From the NCBI GenBank assembly GCA_964616545.1, contig CAZTUA010000021.1:1-32092 (forward strand): 32,092 nucleotides of DNA. Direction: 5' to 3'. Numbering within the stretch: the stretch's first letter is position 1; each line of letters opens with the position of its first letter. Below, piece after piece: positions 24,184 to 31,923 of this stretch. The position numbers and the translations under genes are program-made. The notes beneath the pieces are model-generated. The model searched no databases and was not told the origin of the DNA. It saw nothing but the letters and a program-made list of their open reading frames with translations. This stretch comes from JAQVEM01 sp964616545. GTDB lineage: Bacteria; Actinomycetota; Humimicrobiia; Humimicrobiales; Humimicrobiaceae.

Positions 24184-24216
24184 AAACAGCCGGGGGATTT
24201 AAAACCCCGGCTGTTT
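24184..24216 (+). terminator. Strong intercistronic hairpin between gap and pgk
   Basis: Perfect 12-base arms AAACAGCCGGGG (24184-24195) and CCCCGGCTGTTT (24205-24216) close a 9-base loop. Only TTT then ATAAG follows the stem, so the U-tract is short. It could terminate part of the transcripts or protect the gap mRNA 3' end, giving more GAPDH than PGK. pgk starts 25 bases later with no obvious promoter of its own. Confidence 0.65.
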
Positions 24217-24241
24217 ATAAGATAAGGTTTTGGTGATTAAA

Positions 24242-25432
24242 ATGTTTAACAAAAAAACTATAGAAGATATAGAGGTTAAAAATAAGAAGGTGATTGTGAG
24301 GGTAGATTACAATGTTCCTCTGGATGATGAACTGAATATTACCGATGACACCAGGATAAGGCTATCTCTGCCAACAATAAATTATCTTATTAAAAATAAC
24401 GCCCGTATTATTTTAATGTCTCATCTTGGAAGACCAGAGGGTGCCCCCGAAGATAAATTTAGGCTGGACCCTGCAGCAAAAAGACTCGGTGAGTTAACAG
24501 GGAGGGAAGTTAAAAAATTTGACCGGATTATTTCAGACGATATTAAAGAATATATAGACAGTAAAATGGATTATGGCGAAATAGTTATGCTGGAAAACCT
24601 CAGGTTTGACTCACGGGAAAAAGCAAATGACAGCGAATTCTCAAAATCCCTCGCTTCTCTTGCAGATGTTTATGTAAATGATGCTTTTGGAGCAGCGCAT
24701 AGAGCTCATGCATCTGTTGAAGGTGTAACTCATTACCTTCCTGCTGTAGCGGGTTTTTTAATGAAACAGGAAGTGGAAGTGCTGACATCCCTTCTGGAAT
24801 CGCCAAAAAGGCCATTTTTAACCATCCTCGGCGGTGCTAAGGTTTCTGATAAGATAAAGGTTATAGAGAATCTGCTGGGAAAAGTTGATTGCCTGATACT
24901 CGGGGGCGGAATGACGTATACTTTTCTGAAAGCTCAGGGATTTGAAATAGGGAAATCTATCTGCGAGGAAGACCAGATAGAATTTGCACGTGATATGCTG
25001 GCTCTTGCCGGAAAAAATAATGTAAAACTATTATTGCCGGTAGATGTAGTGATTGCGAAAGAATTTGACAGTAAAGCGGAAAAAAAACTGGTATCGGTAC
25101 AATCAATACCAGCAGATTGGATGGGAATGGATACAGGAAATAAAAGCATAGAATTATTTAAAAAAGAGATATCAAATGCCGGTACTATTTTCTGGAACGG
25201 ACCGGTTGGAGTTTTTGAATGGGATAATTTTGCTGAAGGAACAAGAAATATTGCGCATGCAGTTGCTGAAAGCCCTGCAGTTACAGTTGCAGGCGGAGGA
25301 GATACTCTTGCAGCTTTAAAAAAATACAATCTGTTTTCAAAGTTTTCCCATGTTTCAAGCGGAGGCGGGGCAGCCATGGAGCTTCTGGAAGGAAAGGAAT
25401 TACCGGGCGTAGCTTCTCTTATGGATAAGTAA
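24242..25432 (+). CDS. pgk: Phosphoglycerate kinase
   Basis: PGK transfers phosphate from 1,3-bisphosphoglycerate to ADP. The 396-residue monomer shows 'VRVDYNVPLDD' (Tyr where Phe is usual), 'SHLGRPEG', 'MLENLRF', 'GGAKVSDKI' and the C-terminal nucleotide-site phrases 'GGGDTLAAL' and 'SSGGGAAMELLEGKELPG'. The start is the ATG at 24242: 'MFNKKTIEDIEV' matches the usual PGK N-terminus and GGTGAT just upstream can pair with the 16S tail. TTG 24230 and GTG 24233 would only add three or four residues. It lies just after the gap-pgk hairpin and 47 bases before tpiA. Confidence 0.97.
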   Translation: MFNKKTIEDIEVKNKKVIVRVDYNVPLDDELNITDDTRIRLSLPTINYLIKNNARIILMSHLGRPEGAPEDKFRLDPAAKRLGELTGREVKKFDRIISDDIKEYIDSKMDYGEIVMLENLRFDSREKANDSEFSKSLASLADVYVNDAFGAAHRAHASVEGVTHYLPAVAGFLMKQEVEVLTSLLESPKRPFLTILGGAKVSDKIKVIENLLGKVDCLILGGGMTYTFLKAQGFEIGKSICEEDQIEFARDMLALAGKNNVKLLLPVDVVIAKEFDSKAEKKLVSVQSIPADWMGMDTGNKSIELFKKEISNAGTIFWNGPVGVFEWDNFAEGTRNIAHAVAESPAVTVAGGGDTLAALKKYNLFSKFSHVSSGGGAAMELLEGKELPGVASLMDK

Positions 25433-25479
25433 TTTTAATACATATATATATAAGAAATAAAAGCGAAAGGAATTATATA

Positions 25480-26235
25480 ATGAGAGCACCTTTTATAGCC
25501 GGAAACTGGAAAATGAATATGACACATACTCAGGCGGTAAGCTTTATTCAGGATCTCGGGTATAAATATAAAAATAAAAATAATTGTGAGGTAGCAGTAT
25601 GCCCGCCTTTGACAGCTTTGAGAAGCGTTAAGACAATAATAGATGGCGACAACCTGGATATAAGGCTGGGAGCACAAAATATGTATTATGAGTCTTCCGG
25701 CGCATTCACCGGAGAAATTTCGCCGGAAATGTTGAAGGCGCTTGGTGTTGAATATGTAATAATTGGCCACAGCGAAAGAAGGCAGTATTTTAACGAAACC
25801 AATGAAATCGTAAATAAAAAAATAAACGCAGCTTTTAGAATAGACCTCAAACCAATTATGTGTATAGGAGAAACACTTGATATAAGGGAAAGCGGCAGTG
25901 CAGAAGAATATGTTATAAACCAGCTGGCAGAATGCCTGCAGGATATCGGCGAAGAAAATATTGACGATCTTACAGTAGCCTATGAACCCATATGGGCGAT
26001 AGGAACAGGCAAGACTGCAACATCCGAAGATGCAAATAACATGTGCATGGCTATAAGAAATAAGGCTGCAGAGATCTATAATGAAAGAACTTCTAAAATA
26101 TTAAGAATTCTGTATGGAGGAAGTGTTAAACCGTCAAATATATCAGAACTCATGAATATGCCGGATATTGATGGGGCACTGGTAGGCGGCGCAAGCCTGG
26201 ATGTAGATGATTTCATCGCAATAGTTAATTATTAA
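25480..26235 (+). CDS. tpiA: Triosephosphate isomerase
   Basis: TPI interconverts dihydroxyacetone phosphate and glyceraldehyde 3-phosphate. The 251-residue protein is standard: 'GNWKMN' with Lys11, 'IIGHSERR' with electrophilic His97, 'AYEPIWAIGTGKTAT' with catalytic Glu169 and the flexible loop, and phosphate loop 'ILYGGSVKPSN'. The ATG follows AAAGGA at about 9 bases. The gene lies between pgk and gpmI in the glycolytic cluster; a GAGGAAGG site for gpmI starts only a few bases after its stop. Confidence 0.97.
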   Translation: MRAPFIAGNWKMNMTHTQAVSFIQDLGYKYKNKNNCEVAVCPPLTALRSVKTIIDGDNLDIRLGAQNMYYESSGAFTGEISPEMLKALGVEYVIIGHSERRQYFNETNEIVNKKINAAFRIDLKPIMCIGETLDIRESGSAEEYVINQLAECLQDIGEENIDDLTVAYEPIWAIGTGKTATSEDANNMCMAIRNKAAEIYNERTSKILRILYGGSVKPSNISELMNMPDIDGALVGGASLDVDDFIAIVNY

Positions 26236-26241
26236 GTTAGT

Positions 26242-26250
26242 AGAGGAAGG
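26242..26250 (+). promoter_or_regulatory. Shine-Dalgarno site that argues for a non-canonical gpmI start
   Basis: AGAGGAAGG lies 7 bases after the tpiA stop. The gpmI frame offers ATC at 26261, ten bases downstream; the first in-frame ATG (26282) is 31 bases away, too far for this site. A TAA at 26255-26257 blocks any earlier start. Confidence 0.6.
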
Positions 26251-26260
26251 CAGATAAAAA

Positions 26261-27802
26261 ATCAAAAAGCAAATTTGTTTAATGATACTGGATGGCTGGG
26301 GTCTTTCAGATAGGATTGAGGGAAATGCAATAAAAATGGCGAAAACTCCCAATATGAATAAATATTATGAAATTTACCCTCATGTAAAACTAAAACCATC
26401 AGGGGAAGCGGTAGGTCTTCCGGAAGGCCAGATGGGTAATTCGGAAGTGGGCCATCTGAATATAGGAGCCGGCAGAGTGGTATATCAGGAGTTTACAAGG
26501 ATAAATAAAGCAATAAAAGAAGGCACTTTTTTCGAAAATAAGGTACTGCTTGAAGCAATAAATAATGTTAAAAAAAGCAACAGCAGCCTGCATCTTATGG
26601 GGCTTGTATCTGATGGTGGAGTTCACAGTCATATTAATCACCTTAAAGCATTAATTGATTTATCAGTAACAAAAAAAATAAAGAATTTATATATACATGC
26701 TTTCCTTGACGGAAGGGACGTCCCTCCAAGAAGTGCAATTCCTTTTCTAAACGAGGTGGATGATTATTTAAAAAAGAAGGGTACCGGGGAAATTGCCACA
26801 GTAAGCGGAAGATACTACAGCATGGACAGAGATAACAGGTGGGAAAGAGTTAAAAAAAGCTATGATATTCTGGTATACAGGAATGGAAGCAGGTACAATT
26901 CAGCTGCAGAAGTTGTTGAAGAATCTTATAAGAATAATATAGACGATGAGTTTGTAGTGCCTTCTATGGTAAAATGCCGGGATGAAGAGAAAGCAAAAAT
27001 TAAAAAAGGTGATTCTGTAATATTTTTTAATTTCAGGCCTGACAGGGCAAGGCAGCTTACAAGAGCGCTTATAAGTAGAAGCGGGTTTGATAATTTTGAC
27101 AGGGGAGAGCATCCCCCGGAAGTTTATTTCATTTGCATGACGCAATATGATAAAGAATTTAATGTTCCAATTGCATTCCCGCCGGCAAAAATAGTAAATA
27201 CCCTTGGTGTAGTTCTGTCCGGAAACAGATTAAAACAGTTAAGGATTGCCGAAACTGAAAAATATGCCCATGTAACATTTTTCTTCAATGGGGGTGTGGA
27301 GAAACCCAATGAGGGCGAAGACAGGATATTGATACCCTCTCCAAAAATTCCAACCTATGATTTAAAGCCAGAGATGAGCGCCTTTGAAGTTACAGATACA
27401 GTTATAGATAAGATTAAAACAAAAAAATACGATGTAATTATTTTAAACTATGCTAACCCTGATATGGTTGGCCATACAGGATGCATAGATGCAGCAGTAA
27501 AAGCTGTTGAAGCAGTTGATAAATGCGTGGGGAGAGTTGTGGGGGAATTAAATAAAGAGGGAGGACTGGCAATAATTACTGCGGATCACGGTAATGTTGA
27601 AGAGATGCTGAGCGCTAATGGCAGGAAAGTTATTACTGCCCATTCTACATCACCGGTACCGTTTATATTATGCAGCACAAAAATGAAATTGAAAAAAGAT
27701 AACGGAAATTTTAAATTAAGTGATATTGCGCCTACGATACTGGATATTTTGAAAATAAAAAAACCGGAAGAGATGACGGGGCAATCACTTTTACACGTAT
27801 AG
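26261..27802 (+). CDS. gpmI: Cofactor-independent phosphoglycerate mutase, apparent ATC start
   Basis: GpmI interconverts 3- and 2-phosphoglycerate with two manganese ions in an alkaline-phosphatase-like fold. From ATC 26261 the protein has 513 residues, very close to the family's ~511. The N-terminus reads '(M)KKQICLMILDGWG', aligning with the 'KKP.ALIILDGFG' of homologues, with metal ligand Asp11. Nucleophile Ser61 is in 'GQMGNSEVGHLNIGAG'; 'DGRDVPPRSA', 'RPDRARQL', 'NPDMVGHTG' and 'TADHGNVEEM' complete the active site. Starting at ATG 26282 (506 residues) would cut off most of the first strand and leave the ribosome site 31 bases away. Its position between tpiA and secG is more typical of Firmicute glycolytic clusters. 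Confidence 0.9.
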   Translation: MKKQICLMILDGWGLSDRIEGNAIKMAKTPNMNKYYEIYPHVKLKPSGEAVGLPEGQMGNSEVGHLNIGAGRVVYQEFTRINKAIKEGTFFENKVLLEAINNVKKSNSSLHLMGLVSDGGVHSHINHLKALIDLSVTKKIKNLYIHAFLDGRDVPPRSAIPFLNEVDDYLKKKGTGEIATVSGRYYSMDRDNRWERVKKSYDILVYRNGSRYNSAAEVVEESYKNNIDDEFVVPSMVKCRDEEKAKIKKGDSVIFFNFRPDRARQLTRALISRSGFDNFDRGEHPPEVYFICMTQYDKEFNVPIAFPPAKIVNTLGVVLSGNRLKQLRIAETEKYAHVTFFFNGGVEKPNEGEDRILIPSPKIPTYDLKPEMSAFEVTDTVIDKIKTKKYDVIILNYANPDMVGHTGCIDAAVKAVEAVDKCVGRVVGELNKEGGLAIITADHGNVEEMLSANGRKVITAHSTSPVPFILCSTKMKLKKDNGNFKLSDIAPTILDILKIKKPEEMTGQSLLHV

Positions 27803-27824
27803 TCTGTTTTAATGAACAGACTAT
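27799..27824 (+). terminator. Hairpin overlapping the gpmI stop codon
   Basis: Arms ATAGTCTGTT (27799-27808) and AACAGACTAT (27815-27824) form a perfect 10-bp stem with a 6-base loop; the gpmI TAG is inside the left arm. A mixed T/A run follows. It may be a weak terminator before the secG promoter. Confidence 0.5.
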
Positions 27825-27851
27825 TTATATAATAAACGTATACTTTAAATG

Positions 27852-27881
27852 TTGTTTTATAGGTAGTTTTTCTGATAAAAT
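27852..27881 (+). promoter_or_regulatory. Candidate promoter of secG
   Basis: TTGTTT (27852-27857) lies 18 bases before TAAAAT (27876-27881), which carries the TGA extension at 27873-27875. Together with the hairpin just upstream, this suggests that secG starts a separate transcript with a leader of about 55 bases. Confidence 0.5.
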
Positions 27882-27943
27882 ATAGGCTAAACAAGTTTTT
27901 TAAATTTTTTATTAGATTTTATAAGAGAACAGAGGATTATAAT

Positions 27944-28177
27944 ATGGGGTCAGTTTTATTGAATATAATATATGGCATTCACACAGCAGCAAGTCTGGGA
28001 GTAATACTGCTGATTCTTCTTCACGCAGGAAGAGGTGGAGGGATATCAGGATTATTCTCCGGTGTAGTAGAAACTTTTGATGGTACTGGTATTGTCGAGA
28101 AGAATCTTGACAGGATAACTATTATACTTGGTGTGGTATTCTCGATTACAACCATAACGTTATTTATTTTATTATAA
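27944..28177 (+). CDS. secG: Preprotein translocase subunit SecG
   Basis: SecG is the small auxiliary subunit of the SecYEG channel. The 77-residue protein has two membrane helices (about 5-27 and 57-77) separated by a glycine-rich loop, 'LLHAGRGGGISGLFSG', a SecG hallmark. The ATG follows AGAGG at a good distance. secG at the end of a gap-pgk-tpiA cluster is a widely conserved arrangement in Gram-positive bacteria, which supports the identification despite the short length. Confidence 0.92.
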   Translation: MGSVLLNIIYGIHTAASLGVILLILLHAGRGGGISGLFSGVVETFDGTGIVEKNLDRITIILGVVFSITTITLFILL

Positions 28178-28214
28178 AAATCAACCGAAGTTGCAGGACT
28201 GGCATTTAGCAAAG

Positions 28215-28223
28215 AAAGGAGGG
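28215..28223 (+). promoter_or_regulatory. Orphan strong Shine-Dalgarno-like site upstream of the transporter gene
   Basis: AAAGGAGGG is as strong as the gap site but has no ATG/GTG/TTG at 4-12 bases. A CTG at 28226 would open an 11-codon frame ending in TAA at 28259-28261, just before the real ribosome-binding site of the lipoprotein gene. It may mark a leader peptide or be coincidental. Confidence 0.3.
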
Positions 28224-28266
28224 CCCTGAGAGAAACATCTTGCAATTTAATTTTTTTGTAAAAAAA

Positions 28267-28273
28267 AAGGAGG
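28267..28273 (+). promoter_or_regulatory. Shine-Dalgarno site fixing the GTG start of the substrate-binding protein
   Basis: AAGGAGG ends 5 bases before GTG 28279. The alternative TTG at 28240 lies upstream of this site and would put 13 extra residues before the signal peptide. Confidence 0.85.
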
Positions 28274-28278
28274 CTTTA

Positions 28279-29868
28279 GTGAAAATTAGTAAAAAAATTT
28301 ATGCAGTAATTGCAGCTCTTATAGTGGTAACACTTATAAGCTCCGTGTTTATTGGCTGCCAGAAAGAAGAGAAAGCAGGAGGGGAGATGAGGCTCTACAT
28401 TCATGAGCCAGTGTCTCTTGATCCGCCAAACAGCTATGAAAGCGAGGGGATTCAGGTAATAAGACAGGTCTGGGACGGTCTTGTTGATTATGACCCTGAA
28501 ACATTAGAAGTAGTTCCGGCGATAGCAGACACATGGGATATCAGCGATGATGGCCTTGTTTACACATTTAATCTGAAAAAAGGTGTAAAGTTCCACAGTG
28601 GAAGAGAGGTAGTAGCGGAAGATTTTGTATATTCCTGGTCCAGAGTTACGCAGGCAGAAACTGCTTCCTATCTTGCCTATCACCTTGAACCTATTGTAGG
28701 TTATGATGAACTGCAGGCAGGAGAAGGAGATACGCTGGAAGGAGTAAAAGCCCTGGATGACTATACACTGGAAGTAACCCTGAAATACCCTTACGCTGAT
28801 TTTGTCAATACACTGGGTCATGTGGTATTTTACCCGGTAGCGAAAGAAGATATAGAAGAATGGGGCGATCAGTATGCAGAACATGTAAACGGTACCGGTC
28901 CATTTAAATTTGTAGAATGGAAACATGACCAGTATATAGACCTTGAAAGAAATGATGATTATTATGGTGAAAAAGCAAATCTGGAAAAAGTAAGATATAG
29001 AATTTTTGCCGAAGAAAATGCTGCATTTCTGGAATTCCAGGGTGGAAACCTTGAATACTGTGCTATTCCACAGGGAAAGATACAGACTACTCTTGATGAC
29101 GCCGAGCTTGGAGACCATGCTATTATAAAGCCGCTCCTGGCAATTTACTATTTCGCCATGAATGTTCAAAGTGAGCCATTTAAAGACAATCTGGCACTGA
29201 GGGAAGCTATCAATTATGCAGTAGACAGACAGAATATAATTGATGTAATAAGCGAGGGAGTTCCAGCACTGGCAACAGGATTTGTACCGCCGGGAATTCC
29301 CGGATTTAAAGAAGGCGCTTCCAAACATAACTATGATGTGGAAATGGCAAAGCAGAAACTTGAAGAAGCCGGCTACCCAGGCGGAGAAGGCCTGCCGGTA
29401 CTTACGTTTGGAATTAATATCGGTTCGGGTCATGAATTAATTGCGGAAGCAATGCAGGCCGATCTTAAAGAGGTAGGCATAGAAGTAGAGATAGTTGGAA
29501 TGGAATGGGGTGCAGCGCTTGATGCATTCAAGAACGGGGAAATAAGCTTCTTCAGGCTTGGATGGCTGGCTGATTATCCAACAATGGATAATTTCCTGTT
29601 CCCGCTGTTCTATTCCGAATCAGCAGATAATTACAGTGGATATGTAAATCCCGAAGTAGACCAGATGCTGCTGGAGGCAAGGCAAACTCTTGACGATGAA
29701 GAAAGATATGCCAAGTACAGAGAGGTAGAGAAGAAGATACTGGATGATTCTGCGTTTGTTCTTATCTATTACTATGGCTCAAGGCGTATCGTGCAGCCTT
29801 ATGTAAAAGGCTTTGTGCTTGATTCTATGGAAAATTATGATCTGAGCAACGTATGGCTTGAGAAATAA
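28279..29868 (+). CDS. Peptide/nickel-type ABC transporter substrate-binding lipoprotein (SBP family 5, Opp/Dpp-like)
   Basis: This 529-residue lipoprotein should capture the substrate outside the membrane. It begins with a lipoprotein signal: 'MKISKK' then a hydrophobic stretch ending in the lipobox 'VFIGC', with Cys27 as the lipidated residue. The mature part has family-5 features: 'PAIADTWDISDDGLVYTFNL', 'KGVKFHSGREVVAEDFVYSW', 'YAVDRQNI' and 'ILDDSAFVLIYYYG' near the end. Oligopeptides or dipeptides are the usual ligands, but this family also binds nickel, sugars and other compounds, so specificity is open. The start is GTG 28279 after AAGGAGG. The two permease genes and an ATPase follow, separated by a 12-bp hairpin. 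Confidence 0.92.
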   Translation: MKISKKIYAVIAALIVVTLISSVFIGCQKEEKAGGEMRLYIHEPVSLDPPNSYESEGIQVIRQVWDGLVDYDPETLEVVPAIADTWDISDDGLVYTFNLKKGVKFHSGREVVAEDFVYSWSRVTQAETASYLAYHLEPIVGYDELQAGEGDTLEGVKALDDYTLEVTLKYPYADFVNTLGHVVFYPVAKEDIEEWGDQYAEHVNGTGPFKFVEWKHDQYIDLERNDDYYGEKANLEKVRYRIFAEENAAFLEFQGGNLEYCAIPQGKIQTTLDDAELGDHAIIKPLLAIYYFAMNVQSEPFKDNLALREAINYAVDRQNIIDVISEGVPALATGFVPPGIPGFKEGASKHNYDVEMAKQKLEEAGYPGGEGLPVLTFGINIGSGHELIAEAMQADLKEVGIEVEIVGMEWGAALDAFKNGEISFFRLGWLADYPTMDNFLFPLFYSESADNYSGYVNPEVDQMLLEARQTLDDEERYAKYREVEKKILDDSAFVLIYYYGSRRIVQPYVKGFVLDSMENYDLSNVWLEK

Positions 29869-29938
29869 ATGGCTGGAATTGTCCGGTTATAATATAGTTT
29901 ATATTGAGCAGATTAAAAAAATAATAGCTTAAAAAGAA

Positions 29939-29965
29939 AGCCTGCACCTTTTTAAGGTGCAGGCT
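29939..29965 (+). terminator. Strong hairpin between the lipoprotein and permease genes
   Basis: Perfect 12-base arms AGCCTGCACCTT and AAGGTGCAGGCT enclose a TTT loop. GCATG, not a U-run, follows on the + strand, so it is probably an mRNA-stabilising or partly terminating element; on the minus strand the stem would be followed by a T-rich run. Such elements commonly let the binding protein be made in excess over the permeases. Confidence 0.65.
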
Positions 29966-30007
29966 GCATGTTAATAAGAAATATTTCTGAATATAAATTA
30001 AGAAGAT

Positions 30008-30952
30008 ATGTTTTTTTACATAATAAGAAGAGTATTACAGATAATTCCGGTTATAATAGGAGTTACGCTGATATTGTTTATGCTATTATATGTAATTCCG
30101 GAAGACCCTGCGAGATTGATTCTTCAGAAAGGTGCCACAGAGCAGGCTCTGGAAAACCTGAGGGCAAAAATGGGTATAGATAAGCCCATATATGTACAAT
30201 ACTGGAGATATATAAGCCAGCTTGCCAGGGGCGACCTTGGCACATCTTATAGATACAGGAGGTCTGTGAATAGTATACTGGCAGACCATTATCCCAATTC
30301 AATAAAATTAGCATTTGCGGCAATTATTATTGAAATTGTAATCGGTATATTTGCCGGTATAATTTCCGCTGTTAAGAGGTACAGCTTCTGGGATACTCTT
30401 GTAACTGTGTCTACAACCATTGCAGTATGCGTACCTGTATTCTGGCTGGGAATGCTGCTGCAGGTAACATTTGGCCTTAAATTAGGCATATTGCCAATGT
30501 CAGGCATGGGTGATGGAAGCATTAGATACTATATATTGCCGGCAATTACTCTTGCTTCAGTATCAACAGCTTTTGTAGCAAGAATGACAAGGAGCAGCAT
30601 GCTGGAAGTTATGAGTAATGATTATATAACGACGGCTTATTCTAAAGGATTATCACAGTTTAGAGTAGTGGGGAAACATGCCCTGAAAAATGCCCTTATA
30701 CCTGTGGTAACATTGATCGGACTGGACCTGGGTACCCTGATGGGAGGTGCAATACTTACAGAAACAGTATTTAGCTGGCCCGGCATAGGGAGAGTTATAT
30801 ACCTTGCAATATTACAGAGAGATGCCCCTGTGGTAATAGGGGGGACATTAATTCTTGTTTTTATTTTTGTAATTATGAATCTTATAGTAGACATAATATA
30901 TGCATGGCTTGACCCAAGAATTAGATATCATAAAAAAGAAATAAATGTTTAA
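30008..30952 (+). CDS. Peptide-type ABC transporter permease, DppB/OppB family
   Basis: The 314-residue inner-membrane subunit has six predicted helices, the first at about 9-30, followed by a large external loop with 'LRAKMGIDKPIYVQYWRYI' and 'GDLGTSYRYRRSV', typical of DppB/OppB. The cytoplasmic coupling (EAA) loop reads 'DYITTAYSKGLSQFRVVGKH', and the C-terminal part has 'TVFSWPGIGRVIYLAI' and 'LDPRIRY'. It pairs with the next gene product to form the channel. The ATG follows a weak AAGAAG. The gene lies 139 bases after the lipoprotein gene, behind the hairpin, and 5 bases before the second permease gene. Confidence 0.94.
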   Translation: MFFYIIRRVLQIIPVIIGVTLILFMLLYVIPEDPARLILQKGATEQALENLRAKMGIDKPIYVQYWRYISQLARGDLGTSYRYRRSVNSILADHYPNSIKLAFAAIIIEIVIGIFAGIISAVKRYSFWDTLVTVSTTIAVCVPVFWLGMLLQVTFGLKLGILPMSGMGDGSIRYYILPAITLASVSTAFVARMTRSSMLEVMSNDYITTAYSKGLSQFRVVGKHALKNALIPVVTLIGLDLGTLMGGAILTETVFSWPGIGRVIYLAILQRDAPVVIGGTLILVFIFVIMNLIVDIIYAWLDPRIRYHKKEINV

Positions 30953-30957
30953 TATAT

Positions 30958-31878
30958 ATGTATCCTGAAGAAAAAACTGAAGAAGAAAAAAAAATATCAG
31001 AGTTTTCCAGAGATATAGATCTGGAGGGTAAATACTCCAGGTCTTCTCTATACAAAGATGCATGGAGAAGGCTAAAGAAAAACAAACTTGCGATGATTGG
31101 CCTTGGAATTGTAATAATACTCATACTGCTGGCTATATTTGCAAATTTTATTGCCCCCTATGACCCTATTGTGAGAATAAAGGAAGATTCATTGCTTTCT
31201 CCCAGCAGGACATATATTTTTGGCACGGACCTTCTGGGAAGGGATATCTTTAGCAGAGTGATATACGGAAGCAGGATATCGATAGTAGTAGGTGTTGTTG
31301 CTGTCGGAATATCGGTTATGATTGGATTATTTCTGGGGGCTTTATCAGGATATTTTGGTAATGTATCAGATGCAGTGATAATGAGAGTAGCAGATATATT
31401 TTTTGCATTTCCTTATATTCTGGGAGCGATAGCGATAATGACTATCCTCGGGCCGGGCATCGTAAATATATTTATTGCAATTGGTATTCTGGGCTGGGCT
31501 TCTTTTGCAAGAATTTTTAGAAGCTCAATTTTATCAATAAAAAATAAAGAATATATAGAAGCGGCAAGAGCGCTTGGAGCAAGTAATTACAGAATAATAA
31601 CAAGGCATATTTTTCCGAATGCATTTGCTCCAATTATTGTTTATGCAACAATGAATATAGGTACAGCAATAATTGTTGAAGCGGCGCTCAGCTTTCTGGG
31701 CCTTGGAGTTCAGCCGCCTACGCCTGCGTGGGGCAAGATGCTCTCTGAATCCCTGGATTATATAGATATAGCCCCGTGGATGATGTTATACCCGGGTCTT
31801 GCAATTGTTATAACTGTCCTGGGATTTGTTTTACTTGGAGATGGGCTGAGAGATGCATTCGACCCAAGATTAAAATAA
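30958..31878 (+). CDS. Peptide-type ABC transporter permease, DppC/OppC family
   Basis: The 306-residue permease begins with a charged cytoplasmic tail of about 43 residues ('EEKTEEEKKISEF'), then 'WRRLKKNKLAMIGLGIVI' leads into the first helix, as is typical for OppC/DppC. Further landmarks are 'FGTDLLGRDIFSRVIYGSR', the coupling loop 'EYIEAARALGASNYRIITRH', 'EAALSFLGLGVQPPTPAWG' and the C-terminal 'GDGLRDAFDPRLK'. It forms a heterodimer with the upstream permease. The ATG at 30958 comes 5 bases after the previous stop and has only a weak A-rich ribosome site, so translational coupling is likely. Confidence 0.95.
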   Translation: MYPEEKTEEEKKISEFSRDIDLEGKYSRSSLYKDAWRRLKKNKLAMIGLGIVIILILLAIFANFIAPYDPIVRIKEDSLLSPSRTYIFGTDLLGRDIFSRVIYGSRISIVVGVVAVGISVMIGLFLGALSGYFGNVSDAVIMRVADIFFAFPYILGAIAIMTILGPGIVNIFIAIGILGWASFARIFRSSILSIKNKEYIEAARALGASNYRIITRHIFPNAFAPIIVYATMNIGTAIIVEAALSFLGLGVQPPTPAWGKMLSESLDYIDIAPWMMLYPGLAIVITVLGFVLLGDGLRDAFDPRLK

Positions 31879-31923
31879 AAATAATTAAGAAATAAAAAGT
31901 ATATTTAAATAAATTTTAAAAAG

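Noticed and set aside
28504..29433. 309-codon open frame on the minus strand
   Set aside because: It lies wholly antisense to the clear substrate-binding lipoprotein gene, has no domain that I recognise, is rich in aromatic/Ile residues typical of antisense reading, and has no ribosome site.
29968..30183. 71-codon + strand frame starting at an ATG after the hairpin
   Set aside because: It overlaps the first 59 codons of the OppB-like permease in another frame and has no ribosome site or recognisable content.
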